Source: Lasioglossum baleicum
Lineage: Eukaryota > Arthropoda > Insecta > Hymenoptera > Halictidae
Assembly: GCF_051020765.1 (NCBI RefSeq)
Contig: NC_134935.1
Coordinates: 4,775,579-4,839,578, forward strand
Length of the DNA stretch: 64,000 nt
Direction: 5' to 3'
The notes under the pieces were generated by a model. That model made no database searches. It had not been told where the DNA came from and worked only from the letters and a program-made list of their open reading frames with translations. Both the position numbers and the translations under genes were made by a program. Below, one piece after another: positions 35,706 through 48,669 of this stretch (position 1 is its first letter; every line of letters starts with the position of its first letter).

Positions 35706-36277
35706 TGTAGGGACAAAAACTAAGCGAGACTCACTTATTAAATTAATAATTGGGAATATATTTGTAACGTATGAAATGGAATTATAATGAATTAGAAGCG
35801 CGTGATATAGCAGGACCGCTCAAAAGGCGGATGAGAGCGAGGACTCGTCGGAGTCCGGACCGGGACATCCAGGAGGCGACGAGCCTCGCTGGAGTCTTGA
35901 ACGAACGTGACAGACTGGCTGTCCGAATTGAACTGAATTAACTGAAGTCTTTTTAGGATCGTGAGGTCGAATACACAGGTGTCTTATCTTCTACGCGATG
36001 TCTCGTTAGACATAACGCTACGGATGTTATGAGAAGCGCGATTAATGATTACGGTGAATGCTACGCGATACTGCTACGGGGAATACATTAAGATATGATT
36101 ATTATACAAGGGTTAAGATAAGAATGGGTGTATGGTATGAGGTGAGAATCGGGTCTGATGAACGGAGCGAAGTATGACTACTTATAACGAATGAATAGTC
36201 TTAATAATTACGGTTACAATATTCTACTCTTATTAACTATGCTTATAACCTATGGTAACACGTCAGCAGACGTGACA
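35706..36277. mobile_element. Candidate solo LTR (low confidence)
   Basis: The segment starts TGTAGGGAC and ends GACGTGACA, has TG...CA ends and a short CACGTC/GACGTG inverted pair at one end, and differs in composition from its surroundings. On the minus strand it would begin TGTCACGTC, a common LTR start. No flanking direct duplication, primer-binding site or second LTR was found. Confidence 0.25.
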
Positions 36278-38699
36278 CAGATCTTTTAAAAAAACCGCGT
36301 TTTCAACCTCAACTTTGGCTGTTGTCCGAATATTTAGAAAAATCTCTAGGAAATATCTGTCACCCAACTTCCATTAAAATCGCGGCTTCTGCAACAATTC
36401 AAACCCTTTAAATAGAATGTCTTCTTTCTGACTACAATCAACACTCGAGCATGCTAATTGGTAATTGAACACATGTTGTCTGATTGAAAATTTGTGTCTG
36501 AAGGCCCAAGATGTTTGTTATTGGAACAGATATCGGACGCCGATAGACGATAATGGATTTAACCCCAATAAATCCTCCCTCGTTTGAAGCTCGCCGAGTT
36601 CCTCGTCAGGACGATCGTTCCAGATTCTAATCCTTGTCCGACGAAACGTGCCGACCTCGTCGACGAGGCTTAAGACGTTCGTAGTCGAATCCGGAAGACT
36701 CGACGAGGCCATTAAAATTTTATGCGATGGCTTCGCACCGCCGTGAACCATGATTCGACGTATTTTACTGGCTCCGTCGAGGTGAGACTGATTCCGGATC
36801 ATAATAACGACTCGCCGAACTACTTTCTACCGGATCTTTACGATCCGAGAGACGGAAACGCAAACAAGAACGTTGTAATTGTAACAGGAGAGCGTGGAAA
36901 CTCGCTGTCGCTTTAATTGTTATCTATTCATAACTGGATTCGTGGATCTTCGAGCGTTTTACGTGTCGCGAGAATCGTTGGGAATCAATGGAAGACGAAC
37001 GAGTTTTATCGAGTTCGGCGCAACTTCCATTACTCTTAATCTAGCCATCGATATAGGAAATGTCACTTTATTCTGCCTCAGTTCCTCCAAATTGATCCAT
37101 AAAAATAGGAATTGGCTTTGAAGCATCCGCAATCTATCCGTAAACTTCGAGGTGAGCCGATAGATACAGGTTAACGTCATTTTTCGTATGGAAGCCGGGG
37201 GAATAGAGTATCTTAAAACAATCATAAAATTTCATATTCTCGAGTTTAACGGCTGAGATAAAATTCGAAGCACTCGTATCGCATTCTAGTAGTATAGAAT
37301 GGTTTGTAGTCGGACGGTATATAGAAGGCGAAGAAATGTGCGGCCCGGGTCCATCGAAACATCGATTTTCTTCAAATCCACAACGTGTATCGATTCCATT
37401 TCACAATATCAACTCGAATATTTGCGACAAATTTTTCTGCGTCGATTTCTAGACATTTGAAATGCTTTACCAAACAATAAAATAACAGTGGCCCATTTTA
37501 GCGGCGATACTTGACGATAATGAAACTTTTGATCTCGACGTCCTGAAAAGAGTGAAGAATAACTTCCAAGAAATACGTATGGGGAAGTTCGTTCTCCTGA
37601 CGCCGCCGTGTAGATCGGACGCATTTGGAATTTCAAATAACAGAAGGCGAAACCTTATGAAACGTTACACCGCGGTTCGGTGCGTGGATCGATAATGGTG
37701 GATGTTAAAAATGAACGGGCCGAGGCGGAACTCGAACTCGAAATTCCGCAGTCCAATCTTTTCCGTTGCCCGGATGGGAACGATGGTTCGACGTTCGCCG
37801 ATTTAATCAAAATACCAAGCAATAACTCTCCGGGGCTCGGGGTGGCAGAACTACAGAAAACGAGGAGTGTTTTACCGGCGCGAATGAAAATACAGGAACG
37901 GGTCTCGTAAAGCCCCGCGAGTGCCTGGTTCATCTGTCCCGAGTCCCGAGGAAATACGAGAAACGTGTGTGCCTCTGTGTGCATCCCGTCGATAAGACAT
38001 ACTTAACGAATTAATCAAATTCTATGGCCACCGACGTAGGTTCGTTATAGCGTCGGCCGATATTCCCGTGGCTATTATTTCGAATGCTATCGGACGCCGT
38101 TCGAAATTCACATTTAATTCGACGGAGAACAGAAAGACGAGATGAAGTTTCGTCGAGGGAAAACGAATATTATTCTGCGAGCGGACGGGCACGGTTGCTC
38201 GTTCGAATCGTTCATCAAACCTGACGTATTAGAAAACGTTCATTTACATCGATCGTCGGCTAGTTTTAATTGGAGTCGAGCGAGGGAACTGCTACTTCCA
38301 CTTATTTTATACAGTGCGTTTAATGGTTCCCCCTCTTGTTTCAACGTCGTACTTTTATTACAGTGTTCAAAGCTTTATTCAGCTAGCAGGCTTAAATATT
38401 CGATCTTGTGTTTTTAAAGGGTAGCTGCAGTTAGACTTTCTCAGATTTTTCAACACTCATGAAGTGTTCTAAGTCGCAAGCCATGTCCTCATTGAAGCAG
38501 CAACGGGGAGCTTTTTCTTCAACGAGGACACAGCTAGAAAATCGTATGTTTTGAATCAGTATGGGTAGTGCACGTGCGACAGAACGGTAGTAATAAGAGC
38601 GTCGATTCATTTGACGGAATGCCTTTGTGCGGCGCGGCGGTGGTGGCATACTAAGGTTCGCGGAAAAAGGCAGCTGGCAAGTCTTCCATCGCATTCTCA
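36278..38699. other. Non-coding stretch, no gene seen
   Basis: Contains a possible weak copy of the dispersed short repeat on the minus strand at about 37105-37135 (AGATTGCGGATGCTT). Open frames have no recognisable domain. Confidence 0.35.
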
Positions 38700-39560
38700 G
38701 ATTTAATTACACCGGCACGGAAAAAGGTGGTCGGGGACAATAAGTTCGTGAAGGGGTGCGAGGCAGGGCGAGGCGTCGCTGGCAAACGCCACTCGGCGTT
38801 GAGCAGCTTAATACAGTTCTCCCCTGGTCGCGGGGAGAGACGGTTCGAGCCTCTCTCGACCGTCCACAAAAAGGTCCCGCGGGTCCCGTGGGTGCGCGCG
38901 ATCAAAAGTGCCGGCGCGACTGTGCGGGGAACTTCATCAAAGTTGCAGGCGTTCGACGTCCGTGGTCGAACGCGGGGGCGGAAGAGAAAGACAGAGAGTG
39001 AGAGAGTCGGGTATCTTCCGAGAGCGGGATCAGCCGGCTCGTCGTTGGAAAGGGTGTACGGGTCAGGCCGGGTCAAAGAGAGACACTGTGAGAGCCTTCG
39101 AGTCCAAGTTTCAGCTCGTTTGGTCTGGCGCGCGGAGGTGCCAGCCCGAACAAACGGCAAAGTGGTTGCCGCGGCGCGGCGTCGATTCGACTCGCAAGTT
39201 TCCAGCTGGAACGGGCGAGGGCTTAGCTTTCTCTCTCCCTATCTGTCTGTCTCTGTTCGGGTTTTAGGGGTCTGGGAACCGTGGCGGTGCACCCACGGGA
39301 ACAGCGCAGGAGGCGAGCGCAGCGAGATGCGACGCCATGAGACGCGCCGTGCACACGATGACGCGGCGCATTAACCACTACGGGAGCTTTGTCTGCGCGG
39401 GATTGCGTGACGCGCCGCTTTCAAGATCAAACTTTCATCTCGCCGCCCCGACTACATCAAACATTTTCGCCGGAGGGGCGAGCGAGAGATGCGGGCCGGT
39501 TACACCCCTCCCCTGTCCCGACAAAAGAGCCGCTTCTTTGCTAATTTGACCGCGAAGGAA
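38700..39560. promoter_or_regulatory. CpG-rich island, possible host promoter
   Basis: This is among the most consistently CpG-rich blocks in the window, bordered by AT-rich sequence on both sides. Long overlapping frames on both strands (38727-39374 +, 38651-39160 -) follow from the absence of AT-rich stops. No TATA box, coding motif or clear splice donor was identified, so promoter or first-exon function is only a guess from composition. Confidence 0.25.
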
Positions 39561-40689
39561 CCGGATAGCTGCTCCCTAATGAGCTTCGCACGGGGTTTCG
39601 GACTCTCTTGCGAAGAGGGAGAATTCGCTTGAGAGACTGTCCACTCGTTCTCTCTCTCTCCCTCTGTGTAGTAGGGCGTGTTTTGTCCGTATAGAAAGTG
39701 CGATCCGAGCGGTCATTAGGCTGACAAGGGAAATATGAGAGTTCTTAATCGGACAACGGAAATACGACCGCACGGATGAGCGTAATAGACGTCTCTCGGC
39801 TAGGGATGAAAAGGTAATGAGTATCACCGCGATGGTGACTAGAAGTCTGCGTTCAGCAGGAAACGTTTTTGCTCAGACTGAACTATTCTGTTGTTTCGAA
39901 ATTCCAGGAAATTGAAAGAGGATTGTCCTCCAGTACAGTTTTTAGATAAGAACATGTAGGCGGGATCAAAAACTTCAGAAAAAGACTTCACCTCCCGAAA
40001 ATATATCGTAGAAAGGAACCAGCACAAGTTACGCGACGATCTGATACTCTCTGCAGAAACGATCGAAGACTTCGCAAACACCGTTGTTAATTTATCGTTA
40101 GCTCGGGACCGTGCAACGATGACAGCCCATTACAAGCGTAATTATTTATAATTCCACTGTACCCGTTTGTCGGGGAATTGCGTTTCCGATGTGTGGAAGT
40201 AATCGAAACGGGGGATTAAGGATAAACAAATTTCCAGAGGAAGAGTGCGCGCGTGCAGCTAATAAAGGATTAATAATAATTTAAATATTGACAGGGAACC
40301 AATGCAATTCGCTGCATTACCCGGCGACAAACAAAATGGCCGAGCCCCCGGTGTTCGACGAACGTGAGTCCAGAAATACGATTAACAAGGCGGAATGGAA
40401 TAATTGAGAAGTTTATTGGTGGACGTGTGGCCCGTTAATTAATTATGTCCCGTTGAATCGGATGCAATCGGTTGCAGCGGCTTGTGAAGCATTCACGAGG
40501 TACCTTTGCTTCAATATTAATTACTCGAACGAGCTACACAACGAGTAATGTTCTAAAAACGATACGTTAATCGGCATGGAAGCGGCCGAATGAAAATGTG
40601 GCTGGAAAAAGTCAAGCTAAATAGAACGGTGTACATATAGAGATATGTGTGTATGTGTATACGTGTCTACGTCTGGCCAGGTTTACGGT
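39561..40689. other. Non-coding stretch, no gene seen
   Basis: No gene, transposon end or array recognised. Confidence 0.4.
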
Positions 40690-41510
40690 TCAACGGTAAA
40701 TTACACCCGATTGACCATCGGAGGTGTTTATTCTACTTGTCTGACTAATGGACGTCGTATTCTACTCCGGGGCCGGTCATTAATCTATAGCGCACAATTC
40801 GACATTTAATTTGCCCGACTATAAATCGTTTCCTACTTCTCTGATCACTGAAGTCATTACCTATGCTACTTGCACCGTTGGTTACTGACCTTATTCTACT
40901 TATCTGATGCGGATGGTAATTTCATTCTACTGCTCATTGACTGATCGGAGATCTTATTTGCCTTTCTAGCTTGATTAAGAATCCCATTCATCTGTCGTAT
41001 CTTGCCAAATATCTTAGTCCACTTCTTTTTGTCTACCGAGATGGAAATGCACCGGGTGTCACAAAAGTATTAGAAATCATTTTAAAAGAATTCTCTTTGC
41101 TTCGCACAAGTTTCAAAAAACAAGATCAGCATTATTAAGGACAGTTGTTAGTTACTGGATAACCAAGTTCTCAACACACTTTTAGCAGCAAGAAATTGTC
41201 CCGTCCGCGTCCTGATAAGCGTCCCGCACTTATTCCCCTACTTTTCTGGGACAGTGGAGCGTCCACATTCAATCGCGTCACAGCGAGACAGTCACTCCAG
41301 GGTTTCACGTCATCATCAGCGACACTCATTACCCTCATTGTCCAACTAAGAATACAATCTTGTCCCAGTTGCCTGACCAAGGGCAGTCCATATTCCACTT
41401 GTCCTTTCAGACACCCACTCTCGTTTCACTTGTCTGGTCAGGGACCAGAACAGTGCCTGTCCCACTTCCTCGCAGCAGCGAGCCTCGTTCCACTTACTTA
41501 ATTAAACAAA
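40690..41510 (+). repeat. Degenerate minisatellite, largest locus
   Basis: Recurrent blocks include TTCTACTTGTCTGACTAATG (40731-40750), TTCTACTTATCTGATG (about 40894), TTCATTCTACTGCTCATTGA (about 40920), TTCCACTTGTCCTTTC (about 41394) and TTCACTTGTCTGGTCAGGGA (about 41424). Spacing varies between about 30 and 60 bp, so this is a very old array. It shares its core with loci at 1.0, 3.9 and 33.8 kb. Confidence 0.6.
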
Positions 41511-41643
41511 TACTTTTCCCCTCTAACGTTTCGCAACATATTGTTGGCATTCGAGGTATATACAACGGTACTCTTCTCCCGCGGCTCGAGTAGCAGCTCG
41601 CAAAGTTCTCGTCTTCGTATCTGTGCAAAGAGAAACACCGAGA

Positions 41644-41646
<3 letters not shown>

Positions 41647-41682
<36 letters not shown>
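41647..41682. repeat. (GA)n microsatellite
   Basis: About 18 uninterrupted GA dinucleotides. Confidence 0.95.
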
Positions 41683-41687
<5 letters not shown>

Positions 41688-43411
41688 CGGAGAATGGTTG
41701 TCGAGTCGTACTCCCGTTAAATCGAAGCCAATTCCGTGATTCCACCGACACGGAACGAGCCAATCAACATTTCTCGCTGGCAAACGGTGTGGCGCCCGTC
41801 GAGGAATCGCGTCAGATTCGCAGACATATTTCGAGAGGAGTCGCGCTCGTCAGTAAACGCGAGCGTATGCAAAACGCGAAACACAGAAAGCGAAATGCAC
41901 AAGGCGTGTTAAGTAAATCTGCTGACTGAAACATCTCCGTTCCCCCCGACGGCGTTCAGGAATAACAACGAAGAAATAGTTTGTTCGGTTCTCATTCACT
42001 CCGTGGAAAATTCTCCTCCGAGTAAAGTAACCTAATAAAAGACCTCTTCTAACGCGAGACCCCTGCTCATCTTCGATGCGGAATCCTCGAATGTATTGTA
42101 GCGATGCTGTTTCGTTACGCAACTATCGCGTTTGTTAGTTGTTTTATCCGCACAGAAAAGTCTTCTTGATAATGACGTTTGCTTGTTTATAGCGAACATG
42201 TTTTGCTCGGAAAGTCTTTCCACGTCATTAAGAACAACAGAAACATTTTAGATTCTAATTTTAGATAACATACTCGGTATATCCCGACTCAGAGGAACTC
42301 CACGCTGGAATTGCCTTAGCGTGCGCATTTGCTTTCGACTAGAACTTCCAGTTTCCACGTGTGTATTACCAACTAAGACGAGTTAACTAGCGCAAACTAC
42401 TCGGTCCCAATTTATGCGGATATCCTCTGCGAAAAACTAAAACTAATACTGATCGGTGAACTGCGGAATTTGCGTGTCTGAGATCAAAATGAACAAACGA
42501 AATACTTTCACCTGGTAGAAAGTCATCGAGGCAAATTGCAAGACCGGTATTGCGATTGTTCATAAAAAAAGCAGAAATGTCTGTAGACCGGGTCGCGAAC
42601 GAATTCGCACAGGCTAATAGCGCGAGGGGATTGGTCACGGTGCACGATGGGAACTGGCGAATTTTTTCAAACAGGATCCCCGGCCAGTGTTTTCACCGGG
42701 GAGTCGGCTTTCGTGCTACGTAATTCACAATATAACGCGGAGATGTTTTTCCGGGCTTTTCCGCCGCGAATGGAACGCAACCGAGCGAGTACAAGATGCA
42801 GCGAAATCCCCGTACAAAAAGCCAAAGCGCGCGGAGTCCTACCAGGCTGAGGCAATAATTTCTCCCTGTTTTCTATCCCCCCAACCTTTTTTTTTCTCTT
42901 TTATTCTGCCCCCTCCCTGGCTCCTGTTTCCTTTTTCTACAGGCGGCCGGCCAACAACGTTAGGCAAACATAATTCACGGCAGCCCACGGCGAACGATGA
43001 ATCAATAGATCAACGAAGTTCCCGAGATTTTTTTTCTCCCATCTATGCACGCGCGAAACAACCGCGCTGATTTCAATTAGCATCGCGGATCCACCGCGTC
43101 GATATTATCATTTATGGTTCCCGGGACACGGGTTCTCGCCGGCCACGGTTCTACAGTTCGCGAGCGGAAATTGTTCCGCGTATCCTCAGCTACTCTCGGA
43201 CTATAGACTGCTCGCCCCGCTAATTAGGCTAATTGGTTGTTAGCGGGAGGAAAGTATTCGGAACGATCGTTCGCTAAGTAGCGAGCGCGATAAATGGAAA
43301 ATTGTTGCCGATTGTTCGAGCGTGTTGCCCTGCGATTCGTTTCCGCTCTTTGCGAGGAACGTTCCACGCAAAACTGGAGCATCGAGGTGGAATTTCAAGT
43401 GTGTTATAACT
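41683..43411. other. Non-coding stretch, no gene seen
   Basis: No domain-bearing frame or transposon end recognised. Confidence 0.4.
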
Positions 43412-43465
43412 AGACCGCGGATCTTTACGCGAAACAAAACTAGTCTCTGCAAATTGTACGAAACA
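43412..43465 (+). repeat. Dispersed short repeat copy 7
   Basis: AGACCGCGGATCTTTACGCG followed by an A-rich block, then CTCTGCAAATTGTACGAAAC. It defines the GTACGAAACA-like 3' part of the family together with copies 4 and 8. Confidence 0.6.
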
Positions 43466-43570
43466 ATGGCGAAACAGCCCTTTCATGTTTGCTTTAACGG
43501 CTTGTCGGTGTCTGTATCATGAATATCGCACGATGTTACCGTAATCTGTTGGTGATTTAGTGTTTGATAA

Positions 43571-44261
43571 CACTGTCCAACACCAAATTTGATTTCAATA
43601 TACTGTTGGGTCCTTCTTATAGAGTTTTTTGCGCTGATTCCGAATCTGTCCTTAATTTTTCTCCTATACGCACAGTTTTTGAAAAACATGGCTTTGAAAA
43701 AAAAAACATATTTTTCAACTTTAAACAAATATTGTGATGTTATTATAAAAGATATTGAATTGTTCTTTACAGCAAAAGATTCTGTAGACTTTCCCGAATA
43801 CAATGATATCCAATATTAATACATTATGATTGCTTAAACATGTTTTTCAAGATAAAAGTCTGCTCTATCGCGTGGTATAGTTCGATTTGCCGCTGGACCC
43901 TAATTTTTTGAGATAAATTGAAAAATATCCTCAAAAATTGGTGGAAAAGTGGCGTCTCTCCGTCTTTAATCATTGTTTAAACATGATTAAACAATCATAA
44001 TGTATTAATATTGGATATCATTGTATTCGGGAGAGTCTACAGAATCTTTTGCTGTAGAGAACAATTGAATATCTTCTATAATAACATCACAATATTTGTT
44101 TAAAGTTGAAAAATATGTTTTTTTTCAAAGCCATGTTTTTCAAAAACTGTGCGTATAGGAGAAAAATTAAGGACAGATTCGGAATCAGCGCAAAAAACTC
44201 TATGAGAAGGACCCAACAGTATATTGAAATCATAAAGAAAGTTGAAATTTGTTGGACAGTG
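43571..44261. mobile_element. Foldback element, copy B (short, 691 bp)
   Basis: Both ends are CACTGTCCAACA, flanked by TAA (43568-43570 and 44262-44264). The outer parts of both arms are kept (43571-43840 and about 43978-44261). Most of the inner arms and the whole loop seen in copies A and C are missing, replaced by a short joint near 43841-43848. The mirror-image frames in the arms are by-products of the palindrome. Confidence 0.85.
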
Positions 44262-44264
44262 TAA

Positions 44265-44939
44265 TTTCCATGACTATGTTCGAATTCTAGAAAGTGTATG
44301 GATGAAATGTTGTGCATCGATTGTACGAAACAGAGATGAAGAAATGGGGAGGTGAGAGGAGGGGATTCGATAAAATAAGAAAACAAGAATGATCAGCCGA
44401 TGGTTGCCAAGCAGGAGAGTATAAAGTTGGATCGCGCGCGCGGTATACGCGGCGTAAAAATGGCGGGCGTAAAAAGACCAGAAGGAACGAGGGGGATAGG
44501 GTGGAGCGCGAAGAGCATGTCCGTGCATTGTGTGCACGACCCCCGGCTGCACTGCCGCCGCGAAAACAAAAGTTTCAGCCCCTTCTGTGTAGGCTTCTGC
44601 CGCTTTAGTCGCTCGAGGGAATAGCTTTCCGCTGAAGCGTCGGAGAGATTCGAATTTCGACGCGACGCGCAGTGCCCCGAAATTGCACCGGTGTGCACCG
44701 TGCTGCGCTTCGCCAACGCATCCTTCCATCGTTGCCCCCTCTGTCGACGACCTGCTTTCTCACCTACCCCCTCACTAGCCTGGTTCACCCGTTGGCAGTT
44801 TTTCAACCCTCTTTCTTGATTCTTTTTTCGGTCATGGATTCCCCGAGATTCCCGAGAAACCGGTGTGAACCGGTTGGCCATGTTTATCGACGACTCTCAG
44901 ATTTTCAACGCGTTCACACCTGGACGATTGGTTATGGCT
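44265..44939. other. GC-rich stretch, no gene seen
   Basis: Overlapping frames on both strands (44274-44881 -, 44400-44941 +) without recognisable domains. Confidence 0.35.
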
Positions 44940-44995
44940 AGACTGCGGATCTTGGTAGAAAATACAAATTGTCGGCATCGATTGCGTGAAACAGT
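44940..44995 (+). repeat. Dispersed short repeat copy 8
   Basis: AGACTGCGGATCTTGGTAGA, then AAATACAAATTGTCGGCATC and GATTGCGTGAAACAG. It is the most complete copy and can serve as the family reference. Confidence 0.65.
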
Positions 44996-46754
44996 GACTA
45001 TACGTAGACCTTCCTCTTCTTCTGAAATAATCTCAATAAGCTGAAGACAATGTATTGCCATTCTTAATTTTTTTAATGTCTCTGCTGTCTTGACTAAAAG
45101 AAACTTGTACGACCGGAGTGCTTGCAACGAACAGCGCACCAGTAACGAAGATATGAACGTTGTCCCGGTTTCCGGGCAAATTGACGAGCGTGGGTTCGCT
45201 CGAAAAGCGGTGGCTCGGTGATAGAAGGGCACAGGCGCAAACGGATCGGTCGTTCGTGCAGACACAGGAATCGTTTCGAAGCGTGGAATCGTCGATCGCC
45301 GGGATAAATGCATCCCGACGCGTTTGACCGGGGAATTTTTCAACAGCTGCCCGCTCACGTATGCCGCGCTCGGGATCGCGTTCCGAATATTCGAGACCAA
45401 AGCAGCCTGGAAACCGATCGACTCGGCCGCGGAACAGCGTATATCGGTTTCCGTCGAAGAGATCGGTTGGTTTTTCGAGACCGGGTCGGGCCGGGTGTTC
45501 AACGGAAAATAAAATGTCGATAGAAAGTTCCGACGTGACGTTTACTGGCCCTGCCCGACGTCTCGAAATACGATGAACGCGTGCACGATGCCAGATAGAT
45601 CATAAGCGTCAGGAAATAAGCTTCGAGGGGCCGGGTCTCGGCCCGTCCACAGAGTTTCGCAGATACCAGTTCCATTATATGTCACGTTTGCGCCGCGTTA
45701 TGAGCTCTCTCTCTCTCTCTCTCTCGCCCACACCGCGCTCCCATACCGTGTACGTCCGAGTCCGTTTCCCCGAGACCAAAGAATTTCTCCGGGGCAACGC
45801 GGGAAATTAATTTCCTATGAGGGACTCGCACGCAATCGGATCTTATTTCTACGGAAACCCTGCGCACGCCCAGCGCGGCGATTGGATTGCTTTGGAAGAC
45901 ACCGAACCGTCTATGGTCACGAACCCTCTGCGTCGGACAAGATAAACGTTCCCATCAAAAATCGAACATTAACTATTCGATGTAGGAAACACCAATGTGT
46001 TTGTTCAACGATCTTCAATGCCACAACTTCAGGAGTTTAGTTCAGGTAGATTCAATTACGCTTGAAAAACCAGTGGTTCCGGGCTTTTATTTCGGCTTCA
46101 CGTTTCCGAGGACACTCCACCTGCAGGACACAGCACGCCTCGTAATTCACGGATCGACACCTAGCGCGAACGACTTTTCTGCCGGTCCGAGTTACACACC
46201 GGCGCAACGCGGCGCGGCGCGGCGGTCACGCTTCGTTCCGCTCTGCACTCTTGCACGGTCTGCAGTAGTCCGCGGCGAACTCGCCGAACAAAAAAGTTCG
46301 CTCGTCACGCCGCGGCCTCGGAGATTTATGCAGCGTGTCTCCGAAAAACTCGGCCGTTCGTCGGCTTGATCTATACGCTTCCTCCTCCGCGAGTTGTTGT
46401 TTTGCTGCCGCGCCGGGGCCACGCCACGGCTCCGTCAAAAGTTCGAACGATGCGCCCGTGAATCCGCCCGTGAAATCTGCTGTTCGAGAGAGAACCATGT
46501 ACTCGCGGCGACGATTTATGCACTCGCCTGTCGTTGGATATATTTCTGCGATGCGTGAAATCATTACCGAGCCGCCGAAGTGAACGTTGATTCGGGGAAT
46601 TAAATCTCTTCTTATAGCGAAAGGGTATATCAACTTATTTTATAGAGAAACCTTTCTTCAGTATTCCTTAATTGATTTCAATTATCTATATCTGCCTTTT
46701 TCCGGTTCCACGTCAATTTTGCATCTTCTCTTGCTAGTTCTCGTTTAATATTTA
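44996..46754. other. GC-rich stretch; (CT)n at 45705-45725
   Basis: A 21-bp CT microsatellite at 45705-45725. The 201-codon minus frame at 44897-45502 and frames at 45995-46633 have no recognisable domain and are opposed by frames on the other strand. Confidence 0.4.
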
Positions 46755-47197
46755 TCCCAACAAAAATATCCTGTACACAGGAGCCAAGTTCCTATGGCCG
46801 TAAAAAGTTGTGAGATCAAACAAGATACGGCCAAGTTCGTTAGCTTAGAAATACCTCTTGCAATACTGAAAAAAGCGTTTGTAAAAATTGGTTTAAAAGA
46901 ACACTATTTAATTTTTAAAGAGTTACATGGACGGCTAAATTATTCGAACTTGCCCGCTACCTAACACCTTTTATGGCCATTGGTTTAAAAAGTAACGGCC
47001 AAGTTTGAATAATTTAGCCCTCCATGTAACTCTTTAAAAATTAAATATGGTTCTTTTAAACTAATTTTTACAAACGCTTTTTTCAGTATTGCAAAAGTTA
47101 TTTCTAAGCTAACGAACTCGGCCGTATTTTGTTTGATCTCACAACTTTTTACGGCCATAGGAACTTGGCTTCTGTTTACAGGATGTTTTTGTTGGGA
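46755..47197. mobile_element. Palindromic MITE, 443 bp
   Basis: Left arm 46755-46951 and right arm about 46996-47197 mirror each other with few mismatches, around a 44-bp loop. The ends read TCCCAACAAAAA. Shared inner blocks include GCCAAGTTCCTATGGCCGTA and AAAAAGTTGTGAGATCAAAC. No target duplication was evident and no frame of note is present. Confidence 0.85.
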
Positions 47198-47720
47198 TTT
47201 CATCAATTTTTGTTGAAATTTCATCAATTATCAAGTAGGTATTACTCTTATCCCCGATTCAATAAATTCTAAACATTTTTTATCTTTAAAGTGGACATTA
47301 AGTAAATTAATAAATGCATGTTCGTTTTACTACCTATTTATACCTATTTCGTAATGTTTTTTTCAATACAACCCCTTTAAGGTGTAAAATTTCAAACTCT
47401 GATAATTATTCCTTTGAGTGTTTGTTATGGTGGACCTATGTACCAAATTTCAAGCTTGTAGGTCAATGGGAAGTACCCAAAAGGTTTCGATGATCTGTCA
47501 GTCAGTCAGTCAGTGACAAAAGCGATTTTTGAGGTCCTATATCTCGGAAACTACTAATGTTGGAAGATTAATGTTTGGTCAATATTGAGACATGATAGCA
47601 TTTAACAACTGTACGAAATTACATCTCTCCATCTGCCCCCAGTGCCGAGTTATAAGCCTCTAAAAAACGGCTAAGTTCTTCCGTGTAAAAGGAGGTAGTG
47701 CGAGAACTTGGCTGGTGCAT
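47198..47720 (+). other. AT-rich repeat-like segment with (GTCA)n
   Basis: Directly after the palindrome is a near-duplicate pair TTTCATCAATT (about 47199 and 47219). At about 47497-47515 a run of CAGT units is embedded in text resembling the 3' parts of dispersed insect transposons (ACCAAATTTCAAGCTTGTAG nearby). No ends were found, so this is an unassigned repeat candidate. Confidence 0.35.
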
Positions 47721-48284
47721 TTCTTTGTCATGTTGTTGCTTCACAATCGTTTTAAACAAAAGATGCCTGGGAACAATGAAACCCTCTGGAACATTCTAGG
47801 ACATTTCGGAAAAACAATTCGCGTCGATTCTCCGAGAACGTTCAGAGGATCATTAGGATTCCTTGAGACGCCAGCGGAAAAACACTAATTAGAATCTGAC
47901 GAGCATCCCGCGGCGGCGTTAATTCGATTCGCAGAACGTTCTCGGATTGCGAAATCTTTTCTTCTTTTATTTATCTACTTCTTGCTAATGCCGTTTGCAC
48001 ATAAACAGAACGAGAGGAAAAAGAGAACGAGGATAATTTACTTTACAAAATTTCAATTAGTTTCGAAAAACTTCTAACCAGAGACACAGTGGGAAATGTT
48101 AATAATTCCGATTTTTACTGACAAATATTCTCTGTTTCGAATTAATAGAAATATTCCAAGTACATTCTAGATATACGCTTTATACAAATGTTCGTTCGTA
48201 TGAACATATTTCAGTGCGGTTGGTTCCGGGAAATTAATAGCAAAGTGAAACCACTAGCAAATATTATTAGAGTCCATGTGTGAT
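47721..48284. other. Non-coding stretch, no gene seen
   Basis: AT-rich, no gene or repeat boundary recognised. Confidence 0.4.
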
Positions 48285-48335
48285 TAATTTCGTTCAGTTG
48301 CGCTCGACAAATTTATAAAGTCTGCAGTCTATTGA
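48285..48335 (-). repeat. Dispersed short repeat copy 9
   Basis: On the minus strand: TAGACTGCAGACTTTATAAA, then TTTGTCGAGCGCAACTGAAC and GAAAT. It shows the same block order as copies 4, 7 and 8. Confidence 0.5.
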
Positions 48336-48669
48336 TAACAATTAAAGTGTTACATTTAGTTAATTCCGGTTAGCAATCACTTTCCACGAGCGTTAATTGT
48401 TACTGACCTACAATCGTGATCGAAATAATTACAATGGACTGCAAATAACAATTATAGGAAGTAGTATATCAAATTAACAGGTACATTTCAAGCGAGATTA
48501 TTAGCATGTAATCAGATTCTATTCTGCCACGGTTCGATCCGCGAAAATGTCTGTTGAAACACTATATTTTCATAGTTGATTAGCTACAGAATTTCAAGAT
48601 CCAAACTTCGTGTCTTCGTATCGGCAGAATGAACGATTCCCATGGAAATCACCGACACAAATTTCCCCG

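Noticed and set aside
38651..39374. Long overlapping open frames (215 and 169 codons) on both strands
   Set aside because: They lie in CpG-rich sequence poor in stop codons, oppose each other, and have no recognisable domain. Kept only as a CpG island.
41494..41783. Serine/leucine-rich open frames on the minus strand
   Set aside because: Produced by translation of the (GA)n microsatellite at 41647-41682.
43483..43819. Open frames sharing a peptide with other places in the window, as if a gene family
   Set aside because: They lie in the arms of foldback copies A-D and have no known domain.
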